Shown: positions 36,148 to 46,705, counted from the first letter of the stretch. The stretch: DNA of 64,000 nucleotides from an uncultured Erythrobacter sp. (GCA_947493165.1 CANLPY010000002.1:62001-126000), one strand, 5' to 3'. Translations and numbers: made by a program. The notes: generated by a model from the letters alone, not told the origin.

Positions 36148-37611
36148 TCAAGCAAATGTCTGTTTCATAGGTTCTTCTGAATCCTCTCCGCCCAGAGAGA
36201 AGACTGGCGTTTCGCCGTAGACCAGCTTGTTCATCACCAGCGCGGTGAGGACCGCGAGCGCCAAGGTCACCGCCATTCCGTGAATGTAATGCGCAGGCTC
36301 CCACACCATGCTCCAAAAGCCGTAAAACGCGACGCCGGTGACAACGCCAATCATCGCAGCGCCGGCCTTCACATTCTTGAACAATAGGCACACCACAAAG
36401 GCGCTGAGTATCGGCATTGAGAGCAATCCATAAAGTTCCTGCACCGTGTTAATCAGGCTTTCCTGACTGGCGAAAAATGGCACCAAAGCGAGCGCTAGAA
36501 CCGACATTGCGATCGACACAATCGCGCTTAGCTTTGCGACCGAGGTTGGCCGGTCGACATAGGCCTCGTGAATATCGCAGACATAGAGCGCCGCAGAAGC
36601 ATTAAGGATGGAGTTAAACGTCGTTAGTACTGCCGCTGCCAGAGCCGCCGCGAACGCGCCGGATAGCCACACCGGCAGAACATCGCCAACAATCCGCCCG
36701 TAAGCGGCATCGCCCACATCGCCGTAAAGCTTGTAGGACACGATGCCCGGAATGACGACAATCGCAGGCACAATCAGCAGGCGAATGCCCGCCGCAGTCA
36801 GCACGCCTTTTTGCGCTTCTTTGATATTGGGCGCGGCCATGGCGCGCTGAGTGATCGTCTGATTGGTCGACCAATAGAACGTCTGAATGAAGATCATGCC
36901 CGTCAGCAGGGTGTGCCACGGGATCGGGCTGTCATTGCTGCCAATAAGAGTGAGCCGATCTGTCGGAATACCTGTGAGATCGAAGTCGATGGCTTGTAGG
37001 GCTAGATAGACGACCAGCAAAGCAAGGCCCAAGATCAGCACGCCGGAATAGGTGTCCGACACCGCAACCGCCCTCAGACCGCCGAAAATCGCGTAGCACG
37101 CGCCCACAACAGCCAGGATCACGGCTACAATCAGCAGGTTCTCCAGCCCCGTATCCAGCCCCACCATGGAGAGCAGGAACAGCGATCCGCCATAGAGGAT
37201 TGCGGGCAGGAAAATAAACAGATTGCCGAACAGAAACAGCACGCTGATCAGCGCGCGAATATGCTTGTCATTGTATTTCTTCTGCAGCAGCTCAGTCGTC
37301 GTGGTGCAGTTATTTTTGTAGTAGACTGGCAGGAACACAAAAGTGAGGATCAGCAGGCCCGCCACCGCGGCAAATTCCCACCACGCAAGCAGCGCCATTT
37401 GGTTGCCATTCATCCCGATCAACTGATCGGTGGAGAGGTTCGTCAGCGTGATCGAGCCAGCGATGAAATACCATTTCAGCCCGCCGCTAGCGAGGAAATA
37501 GTCCTTCTCGCTCTTGTGCCCCTCAGCCAGCTTTCCCCGGCAATGCAAATAAGTGGCAAAGGCGATTAGCGCCGTAATACCGACAAACACCGCGATCTGG
37601 ATTGCACTCAT
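36148..37611 (-). CDS. Sodium/solute symporter (SSS family, SglT-like sugar transporter)
   Basis: The product has 487 residues with about 13-14 membrane helices. The N-terminal KDYFLASGGLKWYFIAGSI and TNLSTDQLIGMNG segments and the central QTFYWSTNQTITQRAMAAPN are characteristic of SGLT-type sodium/sugar symporters (vSGLT group). GGAGAG lies 8 bases before the start. It is divergent from the GH36 alpha-galactosidase-galT-galK set, so galactose or an alpha-galactoside such as melibiose is the likely cargo. It lies 31 bp upstream of truB on the same strand, so read-through into truB is possible. Confidence 0.88.
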   Translation of the reverse strand: MSAIQIAVFVGITALIAFATYLHCRGKLAEGHKSEKDYFLASGGLKWYFIAGSITLTNLSTDQLIGMNGNQMALLAWWEFAAVAGLLILTFVFLPVYYKNNCTTTTELLQKKYNDKHIRALISVLFLFGNLFIFLPAILYGGSLFLLSMVGLDTGLENLLIVAVILAVVGACYAIFGGLRAVAVSDTYSGVLILGLALLVVYLALQAIDFDLTGIPTDRLTLIGSNDSPIPWHTLLTGMIFIQTFYWSTNQTITQRAMAAPNIKEAQKGVLTAAGIRLLIVPAIVVIPGIVSYKLYGDVGDAAYGRIVGDVLPVWLSGAFAAALAAAVLTTFNSILNASAALYVCDIHEAYVDRPTSVAKLSAIVSIAMSVLALALVPFFASQESLINTVQELYGLLSMPILSAFVVCLLFKNVKAGAAMIGVVTGVAFYGFWSMVWEPAHYIHGMAVTLALAVLTALVMNKLVYGETPVFSLGGEDSEEPMKQTFA

Positions 37612-37730
37612 TGAAAATTCTCTCCGGCGGCGCTTTTGATAGGCACTTTGAGCGATCCAGCCCTACAGGATCGGGTTTGCAGCACAAGTCACTGGACAAG
37701 TGCAGTATGAGCGGGAATGACGCCCGCCAT

Positions 37731-39899
37731 ATGACGAAGCCCGCTGCGCCCTTGTCCACTTCGCCCAATTATTGCGCTTTGCGTGGCGGTGGTACTTTCG
37801 TTGCGATTGAGGCGACGCAAGGCGAGCGGCCTATAATCCTCTATGCTGGGCCGGACATGCCGGGCGCTTCACCTGCTGACCTCGCGACCCTTGCGACACA
37901 GCAACACGCTCCTGGAACAGCGGCGGTTCCTTTGCGTGGATCGATGCTCAACGAAATGGGCACGGGTATTCCGGGACCAAACGGTTTGCTCGCCCATCGC
38001 AATGGGTGTGATTGGGCAATCGATCTGCGGCTTGTGAGGCTTAAGCAGAGCGGCGATCATGCGCTTACGCTTCATTTGGAGGATACCAAGAACAAGATTG
38101 CCGCAACGCACGAGCTGGCGATTGATCAAGCCACCGGTGTTCTGAGCGCCAGCACCCGGATCGAAAACCAATCTGACGCCGTGTTGGAACTGGAGTGGTG
38201 CGCGGCGCTGTGCCTGCCAATCGACCCGCGACTACAGCGAATTTTCAGCTTCACCGGGCAATGGGCGGGTGAGTTTGCGATCGAAGAAATCGCTCCTTTC
38301 CAAGGCAGTATAGTGCGCGAAAACTCCTCTGGCCGCACTAGCCATGATAGTTATCCGGGCCTGTTTGCAGGCACTCAGGCGACCACGGAACTAAGCGGAC
38401 CAGCCGCCGCGTTTCATCTAGCGTGGAGCGGGAACAGCCGCCTTCGCGTTGATCGGCACAAGGATGGACGCAGTGTTTTGCAAATGGGAGACCTGCTCTT
38501 CCCCGGAGAGATCCGACTTGCACAAGGCGAAGGCTACCAAAGTCCAGACTTAGTTGCTGTCTGGTCGGACACGGGCTTTAACGATGTCTCAAACCGGCTG
38601 CACGATTTCGTGCCCGATCGTGTGCTCGACCAGCGTAGCCGATCAAAGCCCCGCCCAGTTCATTACAACACGTGGGAAGCGGTCTATTTCGGCCATGACG
38701 AAACTGCTTTGCTTGATTTAGCCGAGCGAGCAGCCGCCGTTGGCGCAGAACGATTTGTGCTTGATGATGGCTGGTTTGGGGGGCGGCGCGGTGATGCCGC
38801 TGGCCTAGGCGATTGGTGGGTCTCGTCTGACGTTTATCCAGCTGGCCTCCACGTTCTTGTAAGCCGTGTAAGGCAACTGGGAATGGAGTTTGGCCTGTGG
38901 TTTGAACCAGAGATGGTCAGCCCAGACAGCGACTTATTCCGCGCGCATCCCGAATGGGTGCTTCGCGCTCCGCACACCGGCGATGTGCCGTTTCGCGGGC
39001 AGCACACACTCGACCTGACACGTGAAGACGTTTGCGACTATTTGTTCGATAAGATCTCGTCCCTCGTGAGCGAATACGACATTGCCTATATCAAGTGGGA
39101 TATGAACCGCGACACGCCCTTCCCCAGCAACGCGGATGGCCGCGCGGTGATGCATCAACAAACCCGTGCCGTATACCAACTGATCCAGCGTCTACGCGAC
39201 ACGCATGAGCAACTTGAGATTGAGAGCTGTTCATCAGGCGGCGCGCGCGCAGACTATGGTGTTTTGCGCCACACTGACCGGGTCTGGACGTCGGACAATA
39301 ACGATGCCCACGCCCGGCATCAGATTATGCGCGGGGCCAGCCATTTTCTGCCATTGCGGGTGCTGGGCAATCATGTCGGCCCTAAAACCTGTCACATCAC
39401 TGGGCGCAAGTTCGCGATGCATTTCCGCGTTGCTAGCGCGATCTTTGGTCATATGGGGATGGAACTGGACCTGCGCAGGGAAAGCGAGGCTGACCTTGCG
39501 ACCCTTAAAGCAGGGATTACCCTGCACAAACGCCACCGTGAGCTAATCCATAACGGGCGGTTTGTACGCTTACCCTCAAGCGAAACCAAAAACTCAATCG
39601 GCTGCGTAGCACGCGACCAAAGCGAAGCGCTGTTCTTACACGCCAAGCTCGACACTGAACTTCACACTTTGCCCGCACGGCTCCGTTTCGCAGGATTGGA
39701 CCCTGCGCGCGATTACCGCGTCCGCTTAGTTTGGCCATTGGTAAACCCCTCGCTCAGCAGGCCCTCTATAATTGAGGCCGCCAAACTACTGGCAGACGGT
39801 AGTGCATTCTCAGGCGCAGCGTTAATGGGCTACGGGATCCAGCCGCCGCTGACATTCCCCGACACTGGCCTGATCTATCATTTGGAAGCGACTGACTAA
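37731..39899 (+). CDS. GH36 alpha-galactosidase (cytoplasmic)
   Basis: The product has 722 residues. It has an N-terminal beta-supersandwich and a catalytic barrel with the GH36 signatures HYNTWEAVYFGHDE, ERFVLDDGWFGGRRGD and WFEPEMVSPDSDLFRAHPEW. The nucleophile Asp lies in AYIKWDMNRD and the acid/base Asp in VWTSDNNDAHAR, with IESCSSGGARADYG between them. There is no signal peptide, so substrate enters intact, probably through the divergent symporter. The start is uncertain: ATG 37731 and ATG 37707 are both in frame and neither has a strong ribosome-binding site. glpD follows after 3 bp. Confidence 0.93.
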   Translation: MTKPAAPLSTSPNYCALRGGGTFVAIEATQGERPIILYAGPDMPGASPADLATLATQQHAPGTAAVPLRGSMLNEMGTGIPGPNGLLAHRNGCDWAIDLRLVRLKQSGDHALTLHLEDTKNKIAATHELAIDQATGVLSASTRIENQSDAVLELEWCAALCLPIDPRLQRIFSFTGQWAGEFAIEEIAPFQGSIVRENSSGRTSHDSYPGLFAGTQATTELSGPAAAFHLAWSGNSRLRVDRHKDGRSVLQMGDLLFPGEIRLAQGEGYQSPDLVAVWSDTGFNDVSNRLHDFVPDRVLDQRSRSKPRPVHYNTWEAVYFGHDETALLDLAERAAAVGAERFVLDDGWFGGRRGDAAGLGDWWVSSDVYPAGLHVLVSRVRQLGMEFGLWFEPEMVSPDSDLFRAHPEWVLRAPHTGDVPFRGQHTLDLTREDVCDYLFDKISSLVSEYDIAYIKWDMNRDTPFPSNADGRAVMHQQTRAVYQLIQRLRDTHEQLEIESCSSGGARADYGVLRHTDRVWTSDNNDAHARHQIMRGASHFLPLRVLGNHVGPKTCHITGRKFAMHFRVASAIFGHMGMELDLRRESEADLATLKAGITLHKRHRELIHNGRFVRLPSSETKNSIGCVARDQSEALFLHAKLDTELHTLPARLRFAGLDPARDYRVRLVWPLVNPSLSRPSIIEAAKLLADGSAFSGAALMGYGIQPPLTFPDTGLIYHLEATD

Positions 39900-39902
39900 T
39901 CC

Positions 39903-41423
39903 ATGAGTAAGACTTCAAACCCCGAGAAAGAAGCGTTCGACCTCTTAGTGATTGGCGGCGGCATTAACGGCGCGGGCATTGCGCGTGATGCCGCGGGCCG
40001 CGGCTTGAAGGTTTTGCTAGTCGAAAAAGACGATCTTGCAAATCACACCTCCAGCGCATCGACCAAGCTGGTGCATGGCGGTCTTCGCTACCTTGAACAC
40101 ATGGAGTTCAAGTTGGTTCGTGAGAGCCTGATAGAGCGCGAACGGTTACTCAAAATCGCGCCGCATATCATCTGGCCAATGCGCTTTGTCCTACCGCATG
40201 ACAAAGGATTGCGTCCCAAATGGATGCTGCGTCTTGGCTTATTTCTCTATGACAATTTAGGCGGGAGAAAGCTGCTTGCGCCAACCCGTACGGTCGATCT
40301 GCGCGAAGCTCCACATGGGTCCATACTCGAAGACCGGTTGGTCAAAGGCTTTGAGTATTCCGATTGCTGGGTGGAGGATGCGCGCCTAGTCGCGCTCAAT
40401 TGCCTAGATGCGAAAGAACGCGGGGCGGATATTCGCACGCGAACAGAATGCACCGGGCTATCGCGTGAGGGTGAATTGTGGAGCGCGAACCTGCGCGATG
40501 ACGCGGGCATAACACATGTGCGCGCAAAACAGGTCGTCAACGCCGCAGGGCCATGGGTTGATACAGTGTTAGGCAGGGCGCTCCCGCGCGACAATCACGA
40601 AAACCTTCGGCTCGTCAAAGGCAGCCACCTGATCTTCCCGAAGCTGTTTGACGGCGATCATTGCTACATCTTCCAGAACAAGGATGATCGGATCATCTTT
40701 GCCATCCCCTATGAGCGTGAATTCACGCTCGTTGGCACCACCGATCAGGGGTTTGACGGCGATCCGTCCGGGATTGATATCTCGCCGGAAGAGGCGGAAT
40801 ACATCTGCGATGCCGCCAATGAATATCTGCGCACGGATATTACGCCGGATCAGGCCGTCTCCAGCTATGCCGGCGTGCGCCCGTTGTATGACGACAAGGC
40901 GGCAAGCAACTCGACCGTGACACGCGACTATGTTTTTGAGCTCGAAGAAAAGGATGAAGGTGGCGCGAACGCTCCGCCGATCCTGTCTGTCTTTGGAGGC
41001 AAGATCACGACCTACCGCAAGCTAGCCGAGCACGCGCTCGAAAAGCTGGGCCATGGTAAAACAAGCTGGACGATTGATACGCATCTTCCCGGCGGTGATA
41101 TTGATCCAATGCGGTTCGACGCCTTCGTTGATGACCTTGCTGCGCGCTATCCGTGGCTGCCAGATGGGGCCGCGCTGCGGCTTGCCAGAGCTTATGGCGT
41201 AAGGGTCGATATGATTCTGGGCGGTGCGCAGGGCCTCAACGATATGGGCGCACATATGGGAGGCGACTTGTACGCGCGCGAACTTGAATATCTAGTAGAG
41301 CACGAATTCGCGCAGACCGCTGACGACGTTCTGTGGCGGCGCAGCAAATTGCAACTCCATCTGGATAACGCGGCGCAGCAGCGCGTGCGCGATTGGTTCA
41401 CCGCACGGAACGCCGCCGCATGA
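39903..41423 (+). CDS. glpD: FAD-dependent glycerol-3-phosphate dehydrogenase
   Basis: The product has 506 residues. The FAD-binding Rossmann motif is FDLLVIGGGINGAGIARDAA, followed by ASTKLVHGGLRYLEH, YAGVRPLYDD and the C-terminal GGKITTYRKLAEHALE, all GlpD/GlpA signatures. It oxidises sn-glycerol 3-phosphate to DHAP at the membrane with quinone as acceptor. Its position is odd: it lies 3 bp after alpha-galactosidase and overlaps galT by 4 bases, inside a galactose operon, with no glpK or glpF near. Galactosylglycerols (from algal lipids or floridoside) would yield both galactose and glycerol, which could explain the pairing. Confidence 0.95.
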   Translation: MSKTSNPEKEAFDLLVIGGGINGAGIARDAAGRGLKVLLVEKDDLANHTSSASTKLVHGGLRYLEHMEFKLVRESLIERERLLKIAPHIIWPMRFVLPHDKGLRPKWMLRLGLFLYDNLGGRKLLAPTRTVDLREAPHGSILEDRLVKGFEYSDCWVEDARLVALNCLDAKERGADIRTRTECTGLSREGELWSANLRDDAGITHVRAKQVVNAAGPWVDTVLGRALPRDNHENLRLVKGSHLIFPKLFDGDHCYIFQNKDDRIIFAIPYEREFTLVGTTDQGFDGDPSGIDISPEEAEYICDAANEYLRTDITPDQAVSSYAGVRPLYDDKAASNSTVTRDYVFELEEKDEGGANAPPILSVFGGKITTYRKLAEHALEKLGHGKTSWTIDTHLPGGDIDPMRFDAFVDDLAARYPWLPDGAALRLARAYGVRVDMILGGAQGLNDMGAHMGGDLYARELEYLVEHEFAQTADDVLWRRSKLQLHLDNAAQQRVRDWFTARNAAA

Positions 41424-42511
41424 GCGATAATACAAAACTCACGCACGCCATACGCGGAAAGCCGGTCTATCGCCGCGATCATCTTAAAGCCGATGGACGG
41501 ATGCTCCGGCTATACGGTTACACGCCACACGAAGGCGCACTGCAATCGGAGAACGCTGATCCAATCGCGCAAGGCGGAGAGATCCGCCACCATCCCCTGC
41601 GAGACGAATGGAACGTCTATGCCGCGCACCGGCAGAACCGCACGTTCAAGCCCGCCGCCTCCGATGACCCCCTCGCGCCAACGCGAGCAGGCGGACCAGA
41701 AACCGAAATCCCGTTTGAGGATTTCGAAATCGCTGTGTTTGAAAACAAATTTGCTGCTTTTCACCCCAGCGCCACTGATGCGAGCGATATTGCTGGCATC
41801 GCCGCTGAACCGGCCAAGGGCGCATGCGAGGTGGTGGTCTATTCACCCGATGCAACCGGCAGCCTGCACACCATCGGCCAAGATCGCAGGCGCGTCTTGA
41901 TCGCCGCTCTGCTCGACCGCTATCAGGCGATGTTTGATGCGGGCTGCGAATATGTGCTGCCGTTTGAGAACCGCGGTGATGAAGTCGGCGTAACGCTGCA
42001 CCACCCGCACGGCCAGATATACGGATTTGAGCGCGTGCCTGAGATACAAAGGCGCGCGATAGACGCCTTTGCAGGCGGCTATGACCTCTGCGCTGAGATA
42101 GACGCCGCTATGCCGGACTACGGCCTTGGCGAGAAAGACGGGATCGCCGCCTTCGTGCCGCGCTTTGCCCGCTTTCCCTATGAGGCCTGGATCGCGCCCA
42201 CTGCGCGCCGCGCTGGCCCATGGGATTGCTCTGAAGAAGAGCTGGATGGTTTAGCCTATTGGTTGGGCGAAGTGACACGCCGCTATGATGTGCTGTTCGA
42301 ACAGCCGGCCGCGACTATGATGGCATTTCACGCTGCGCCGCGCTCAGGCGCTGATGGCTATCACTTCACCGTGCAATTCTATCCGCTATTGCGCGCCAAG
42401 GGCCGTGTGAAATATCTCGCCAGTGTTGAACAACACACCGGGACATTCACGGTCGATGTGATGCCTGAAAGTGCCGTTGTCGCTCTAAGAAAGGCGAGCG
42501 AAAATGGCTGA
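41420..42511 (+). CDS. galT: Galactose-1-phosphate uridylyltransferase
   Basis: The product has 363 residues. The start ATG at 41420 overlaps the glpD stop (ATGA). The active-site HxHxQ is in [13 protein letters not shown], the nucleophilic His being the second of the triad. The N-terminal [20 protein letters not shown] and [10 protein letters not shown] are family motifs, and [13 protein letters not shown] follows. It exchanges UMP between UDP-glucose and galactose 1-phosphate in the Leloir pathway. It overlaps galK by 8 bases. galE is not in the window. Confidence 0.96.
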   Translation: MSDNTKLTHAIRGKPVYRRDHLKADGRMLRLYGYTPHEGALQSENADPIAQGGEIRHHPLRDEWNVYAAHRQNRTFKPAASDDPLAPTRAGGPETEIPFEDFEIAVFENKFAAFHPSATDASDIAGIAAEPAKGACEVVVYSPDATGSLHTIGQDRRRVLIAALLDRYQAMFDAGCEYVLPFENRGDEVGVTLHHPHGQIYGFERVPEIQRRAIDAFAGGYDLCAEIDAAMPDYGLGEKDGIAAFVPRFARFPYEAWIAPTARRAGPWDCSEEELDGLAYWLGEVTRRYDVLFEQPAATMMAFHAAPRSGADGYHFTVQFYPLLRAKGRVKYLASVEQHTGTFTVDVMPESAVVALRKASENG

Positions 42512-43562
42512 TGCCTTCTCTGCGAAAGCCCCCGGGCGCGTGAATCTGATCGGTGAGCACACGGACTACAATGGCGGCATGGTGCTGCCCGCGGCTCTAT
42601 CGGTCGGCCTTGCTGTCGCCCTAAGCCCTCGCGATGACGATACTGTTGCGGTCACATCTGGCGGTTATGAGGCGCCAGCGATCCGCAACCTCTCCGATGA
42701 TGCGGTCGGCGAATGGTCTGACCCTGTCGTTGGCGCTGTGCGAGAGGCCAAAAACATCGGCTTGCTAAACGGCGGCGCGACATTAGACGTGCAATCAAGC
42801 ATTCCCGAAGGCTCAGGCTTGTCATCCAGTGCAGCGCTGATTGTCGCCATCTTGAAGGCCGCGCGCGCCGCTGGTGGAGGGACGCAAAGCGATGTCGAGC
42901 TGGCTGTGGCCGCGCGCCGGGTTGAGAACGACTATATGGGTGTGCCCTGCGGTATTATGGACCAGATGGCCGTCGCGCTTGCCACCCCTGGCACCGCTAT
43001 GGCGCTCGATACCAAGCATCTCGAATATGACCTCATACCCCTGCCCATAAGTCACGAATTAGTGGTCGTTCACTCAGGGCTGACGCGCAAGCTCACCGAT
43101 GGACGCTACGCCGCTCGCAAGGTCGAATGCGACGCAACCAAGGCGCATTTCGGCACCAATGATCTGTGCCTCTTACAAGTTGAGCAAATCGAGCAGGAGG
43201 AACTAGACCCGGTCGCCAAGCGCCGCGCCCTGCACTGCGCGACCGAGCAAGCCCGCGTCTGGACCGCGATTGATGCGCTGAAGGCGGGCGATATTGCCGC
43301 ACTGGGCCAGGCGATGAACGAGAGCCATATCTCCATGCGCGACCTGTTTGAGATGTCCCTGCCAGAAATCGATGCACTGGTCGCTAGCGCACAGGAGCTT
43401 GGCGCGGCAGGAGCGCGGCTAACCGGCGGGGGCTTTGGCGGTTGCATCGTCGCCTGCGTCGCGAAAGAAACACGCGAGGCTTGGCTCGAACAATTGCTCG
43501 CGCGCCATCCGCAGGCCGGTTTTATCGACGCGATCAGCGGTGAGGCCAACGGCAAGGCCTAG
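42504..43562 (+). CDS. galK: Galactokinase
   Basis: The product has 352 residues of the GHMP kinase family. The galactokinase signature PGRVNLIGEHTDYNGGMVLP lies at the N-terminus, the ATP loop is in IPEGSGLSSSAALIVA, and the C-terminal GHMP motif is in GARLTGGGFGGCIVA. It phosphorylates galactose at C1. It overlaps galT by 8 bases and ends the operon; the next gene is convergent and overlaps by 4 bases. Confidence 0.96.
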   Translation: MADAFSAKAPGRVNLIGEHTDYNGGMVLPAALSVGLAVALSPRDDDTVAVTSGGYEAPAIRNLSDDAVGEWSDPVVGAVREAKNIGLLNGGATLDVQSSIPEGSGLSSSAALIVAILKAARAAGGGTQSDVELAVAARRVENDYMGVPCGIMDQMAVALATPGTAMALDTKHLEYDLIPLPISHELVVVHSGLTRKLTDGRYAARKVECDATKAHFGTNDLCLLQVEQIEQEELDPVAKRRALHCATEQARVWTAIDALKAGDIAALGQAMNESHISMRDLFEMSLPEIDALVASAQELGAAGARLTGGGFGGCIVACVAKETREAWLEQLLARHPQAGFIDAISGEANGKA

Positions 43563-44242
43563 CCTGATATAGCTCCCGAGACAGACAAGTATTTCTGCAT
43601 CGTCCACTCCACCGCCGGGCCAACGGTGTTCTCTAACACGCCCCATTGCGGCGCAAACCATGTCACCGCGACGAGGCCGAAAAACAGGACAAAGCCGAAC
43701 GGGCGCAGCTTCGCGTAATAGGGCACGAGGCTGCGGGGCAGCAGCCCTTCAAGGATGTGCGATCCATCAAATGGCGGAATGGGCAGCAGATTGAATAGTC
43801 CCAAGAAGACGTTGATCAGGATAAAGTAAAACACGCCCTGCACCAGCAACGACGGCTCTTCCAGATTGGCCCCAGCGTTCAATTCAGCGCCGAACAAGCC
43901 CAAGACAATGGCGCCAATCAACGCGAGTACGAAGTTTGTGCCCGGCCCAGCTGCCGCAACCGCCATCATGCCATAACGCGGATTGCTGAGCCGCCACGGC
44001 TGAACCGGTACGGGCTTTGCCCAACCGAACACTGGTGCGCCAGCTAGCGCCAAACCACCGGGAACCAGCAGTGTGCCAACTGGATCGACATGGCGGATCG
44101 GATTGAGGCTCAACCGCTTTTGCTCCTGCGCAGTCGGATCACCCAGCAACAGCGCGGCATAGCCATGCGCGACCTCGTGAAACACGATGGCGACAATCAG
44201 CGAAGGTATCAGCAATAATGCGAATGTTAGCGTATCAGACAT
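43559..44242 (-). CDS. Site-2 protease family membrane metalloprotease (M50)
   Basis: The product has 227 residues and about five membrane helices. The zinc-site HExxH is in IVFHEVAHGYAALLLGDPTA near the N-terminus, and the third ligand region is NLLPIPPFDGSHILEGL, the NxxPxPxxDG motif of the SpoIVFB-like M50B group. The conserved LNPIRHVDPVGTLLVPG lies between them. It is a small minimal site-2 protease without PDZ or CBS domains; its substrate is unknown. Confidence 0.9.
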   Translation of the reverse strand: MSDTLTFALLLIPSLIVAIVFHEVAHGYAALLLGDPTAQEQKRLSLNPIRHVDPVGTLLVPGGLALAGAPVFGWAKPVPVQPWRLSNPRYGMMAVAAAGPGTNFVLALIGAIVLGLFGAELNAGANLEEPSLLVQGVFYFILINVFLGLFNLLPIPPFDGSHILEGLLPRSLVPYYAKLRPFGFVLFFGLVAVTWFAPQWGVLENTVGPAVEWTMQKYLSVSGAISG

Positions 44243-44266
44243 CCCCGTTAAATAGGCGCTTGCGCC

Positions 44267-44845
44267 CTAACCCGCCAGCGCTGCGGAAAAATGTTTCCGG
44301 CATAAGGCGAGGTAGCGATCGTTTCCTCCGATCTCGGTCTGCGCGCCCTCTTTCACAGCTGCCCCGCTGGCATCGACACGCAAATTCATCGTCGCTTTGC
44401 GCCCGCAATGGCACACAGCCTTCAATTCGACCAAGGCATCCGCAATACCCAGCAATGCTGCTGAACCGGGGAACAGCTCTCCTTGGAAATCCGTGCGCAG
44501 GCCATAGCAAAGTACAGGTATTCCATGCGCATCCGCTAGGCGCGCCAATTGCCACACCTGCTTTTTGGTTAGAAATTGCGCTTCATCCAGCAACACGCAA
44601 CCGATCGCCTCGTCCGCATGCTCTTGCAGCACGTACGCCTCTATATCTGTTTTACCGTCAAACCGCCGGGCATCGCTGGACAGGCCAATCCGGCTACTGA
44701 TCGCGCCAAATCCGGGGCGATCATCAATTGCCGCTGTCCACAGCGAGACGCGCATTCCCTGCTCGCCATAATTGAACGCGGTCTGCAGCAATGTGGAGCT
44801 TTTGCCCGCATTCATGCTCGCAAAGTAGAAGTAAAGCTTGGCCAT
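44267..44845 (-). CDS. tdk: Thymidine kinase
   Basis: The product has 192 residues, the standard type II length. The P-loop is [14 protein letters not shown], the DExx-type Walker B is [14 protein letters not shown], the lasso and substrate region is [15 protein letters not shown], and the zinc-binding Cys residues occur in [15 protein letters not shown] and LCRKHF. It phosphorylates thymidine for salvage. It lies 24 bp before the protease gene on the same strand. Confidence 0.96.
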   Translation of the reverse strand: MAKLYFYFASMNAGKSSTLLQTAFNYGEQGMRVSLWTAAIDDRPGFGAISSRIGLSSDARRFDGKTDIEAYVLQEHADEAIGCVLLDEAQFLTKKQVWQLARLADAHGIPVLCYGLRTDFQGELFPGSAALLGIADALVELKAVCHCGRKATMNLRVDASGAAVKEGAQTEIGGNDRYLALCRKHFSAALAG

Positions 44846-44970
44846 GATGCGTTAGGCTAGCCCGGTTGTTTGCGCTGCGCCAGTTGTGGCCAAGGCTCAT
44901 TAACAGGGCAGACAGGTGCAAACGGCAATGCTAGCCCCACACACGGCATAGATTTTGGGGAATGACATCA

Positions 44971-46620
44971 ATGGCAAGTGCAGCGCCGACACCGGACAAA
45001 ACCGAAGGCATGGGCGGATTTTTGGGATGGGTCGAGCGGACCGGCAACAAGCTGCCCGATCCGGTTTTTATCTTCTTCTATCTCATCCTCGCGCTAGTCG
45101 TCATTTCGATCCTTTGTTCCATGTTGGGCGTATCGGCCTTTCATCCCACCTCGCTTGATGAAGCGACAGGGCAGCCGCTAAGAATTGAAGCCGTCAGCCT
45201 GTTGGCGCCGGAAAACATCCAGCGCTTGTGGGTCAATATGCCTAAGACGTTCACTCATTTTCACCCGCTGGGCTATGTGCTTGTCGTGATGCTGGGCGCC
45301 GGTGTGGCTGAACGATCCGGCTTTTTTGCCGCTGGCATGGCGAAGGCAGTTAAAGGCGCGCCAACAGCGTTGCTCACGCCGGTGGTTGCTCTAGTGGCGA
45401 TGATCGGCAACCATGCGGCCGACGCAGGCTACGTCGTGCTTATTCCACTTGCAGGCATTTTGTTCGCCGCCGCTGGCAGGCATCCACTCGCTGGTATCGC
45501 AGCCGCATTTGCCGGAGTGTCCGGCGGGTTTTCTGCTAATATCTCACCCGGTCAGCTAGACGCTTTGCTGTTCGGGATCACCGAAGAAGCCGTTGCGGCA
45601 AGCGCGCTCGACCCATCGTGGACGGCGAATATCGCGGGCAATTGGTATTTCATCAGCGCGATGACGCTGATCTATCTGCCGATCATTTGGTATGTAACGG
45701 ATAAGGTCATTGAGCCGCGCCTTGGCGCATGGACCGGCGGAGCCTCTGCTGGATCTGACTCAGATGACCTTAGCCCCGATCCGACCGCACAAGACGGTGA
45801 ATTGGCAAGCAAAGGCCTGCGCCAAGCTGGTCTAGCTGCATTGTTCGTCGTCGCGCTGTGGGCACTAATGGTATTCGCGCCGGGCACTCCTCTGATCAAC
45901 GAGGCCGCTTGCCTAACCGAAGACGGTGCGCCGCTCGCGGATTGCTCAATTCACAGTGAATTGCGGCCCTTCTACCAATCGCTGGTTGCGGCGTTTTTTA
46001 TACTCTTCCTGCTCGCCGGCTGGGCCTATGGCCGGGCCACAGGTTCGATCAAAAACCACCGCGATCTGGTCGAAATGATGTCGGAATCGATGAAGGACAT
46101 GGGCTATTACCTCGTCCTTGCATTCGCCGCTGCGCATTTCGTGGCTATGTTTGGCTGGTCCAATCTGGGCTTGATTTCGGCTGTGCACGGCGCGGCGGGG
46201 ATCGAAGCAACCGGTCTGCCTTTACCGATTGTTCTCGGTCTGATGGTGATCTTCACCGGAGCACTCAACTTGTTTGTGGGCTCAGCCAGCGCGAAATGGG
46301 CCTTACTCGCTCCAATCCTCGTCCCTATGCTCATGCTGCTGGGCATCAGCCCAGAAGGCGCAACAGCTGCCTACCGCGTGGGTGACAGCGCGACCAACAT
46401 CATCACTCCGCTAATGGTCTACTTCCCGCTGATCCTCGTCTTTGCGCAGCGGTGGCAGAAAGATTTCGGGCTTGGCAGCCTAACCGCGATGATGCTGCCC
46501 TATTCGATCTGGTTGATGATTTCGGGAACCGCGTTGATCGTGCTGTGGTTCTATCTTGGCATACCGCTCGGCCCGGACGCGCCCGTTGGATATGTGATGC
46601 CGGGTGGCGGAGCTGGCTAG
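44971..46620 (+). CDS. AbgT-family transporter
   Basis: The product has 549 residues with about 11-12 membrane helices. The start ATG at 44971 is chosen because GGGGA lies 9 bases upstream; the in-frame ATG at 44962 abuts that site. The N-terminal GFLGWVERTGNKLPDPVFIF, then GNHAADAGYVVLIPLAGILF and GVSGGFSANISPGQLDAL, and late GDSATNIITPLMVYFPLI are AbgT signatures. The family imports p-aminobenzoyl-glutamate, and some members export sulfonamides; which applies here is unknown. Confidence 0.93.
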   Translation: MASAAPTPDKTEGMGGFLGWVERTGNKLPDPVFIFFYLILALVVISILCSMLGVSAFHPTSLDEATGQPLRIEAVSLLAPENIQRLWVNMPKTFTHFHPLGYVLVVMLGAGVAERSGFFAAGMAKAVKGAPTALLTPVVALVAMIGNHAADAGYVVLIPLAGILFAAAGRHPLAGIAAAFAGVSGGFSANISPGQLDALLFGITEEAVAASALDPSWTANIAGNWYFISAMTLIYLPIIWYVTDKVIEPRLGAWTGGASAGSDSDDLSPDPTAQDGELASKGLRQAGLAALFVVALWALMVFAPGTPLINEAACLTEDGAPLADCSIHSELRPFYQSLVAAFFILFLLAGWAYGRATGSIKNHRDLVEMMSESMKDMGYYLVLAFAAAHFVAMFGWSNLGLISAVHGAAGIEATGLPLPIVLGLMVIFTGALNLFVGSASAKWALLAPILVPMLMLLGISPEGATAAYRVGDSATNIITPLMVYFPLILVFAQRWQKDFGLGSLTAMMLPYSIWLMISGTALIVLWFYLGIPLGPDAPVGYVMPGGGAG

Positions 46621-46705
46621 GTTCGGAAAAGCTCAAATGGAACCGTGTGCACCGGATGCAACCTTTTCGGCAAAGCCAACGAATACCCTCATAGAGGAGT
46701 TTCTA

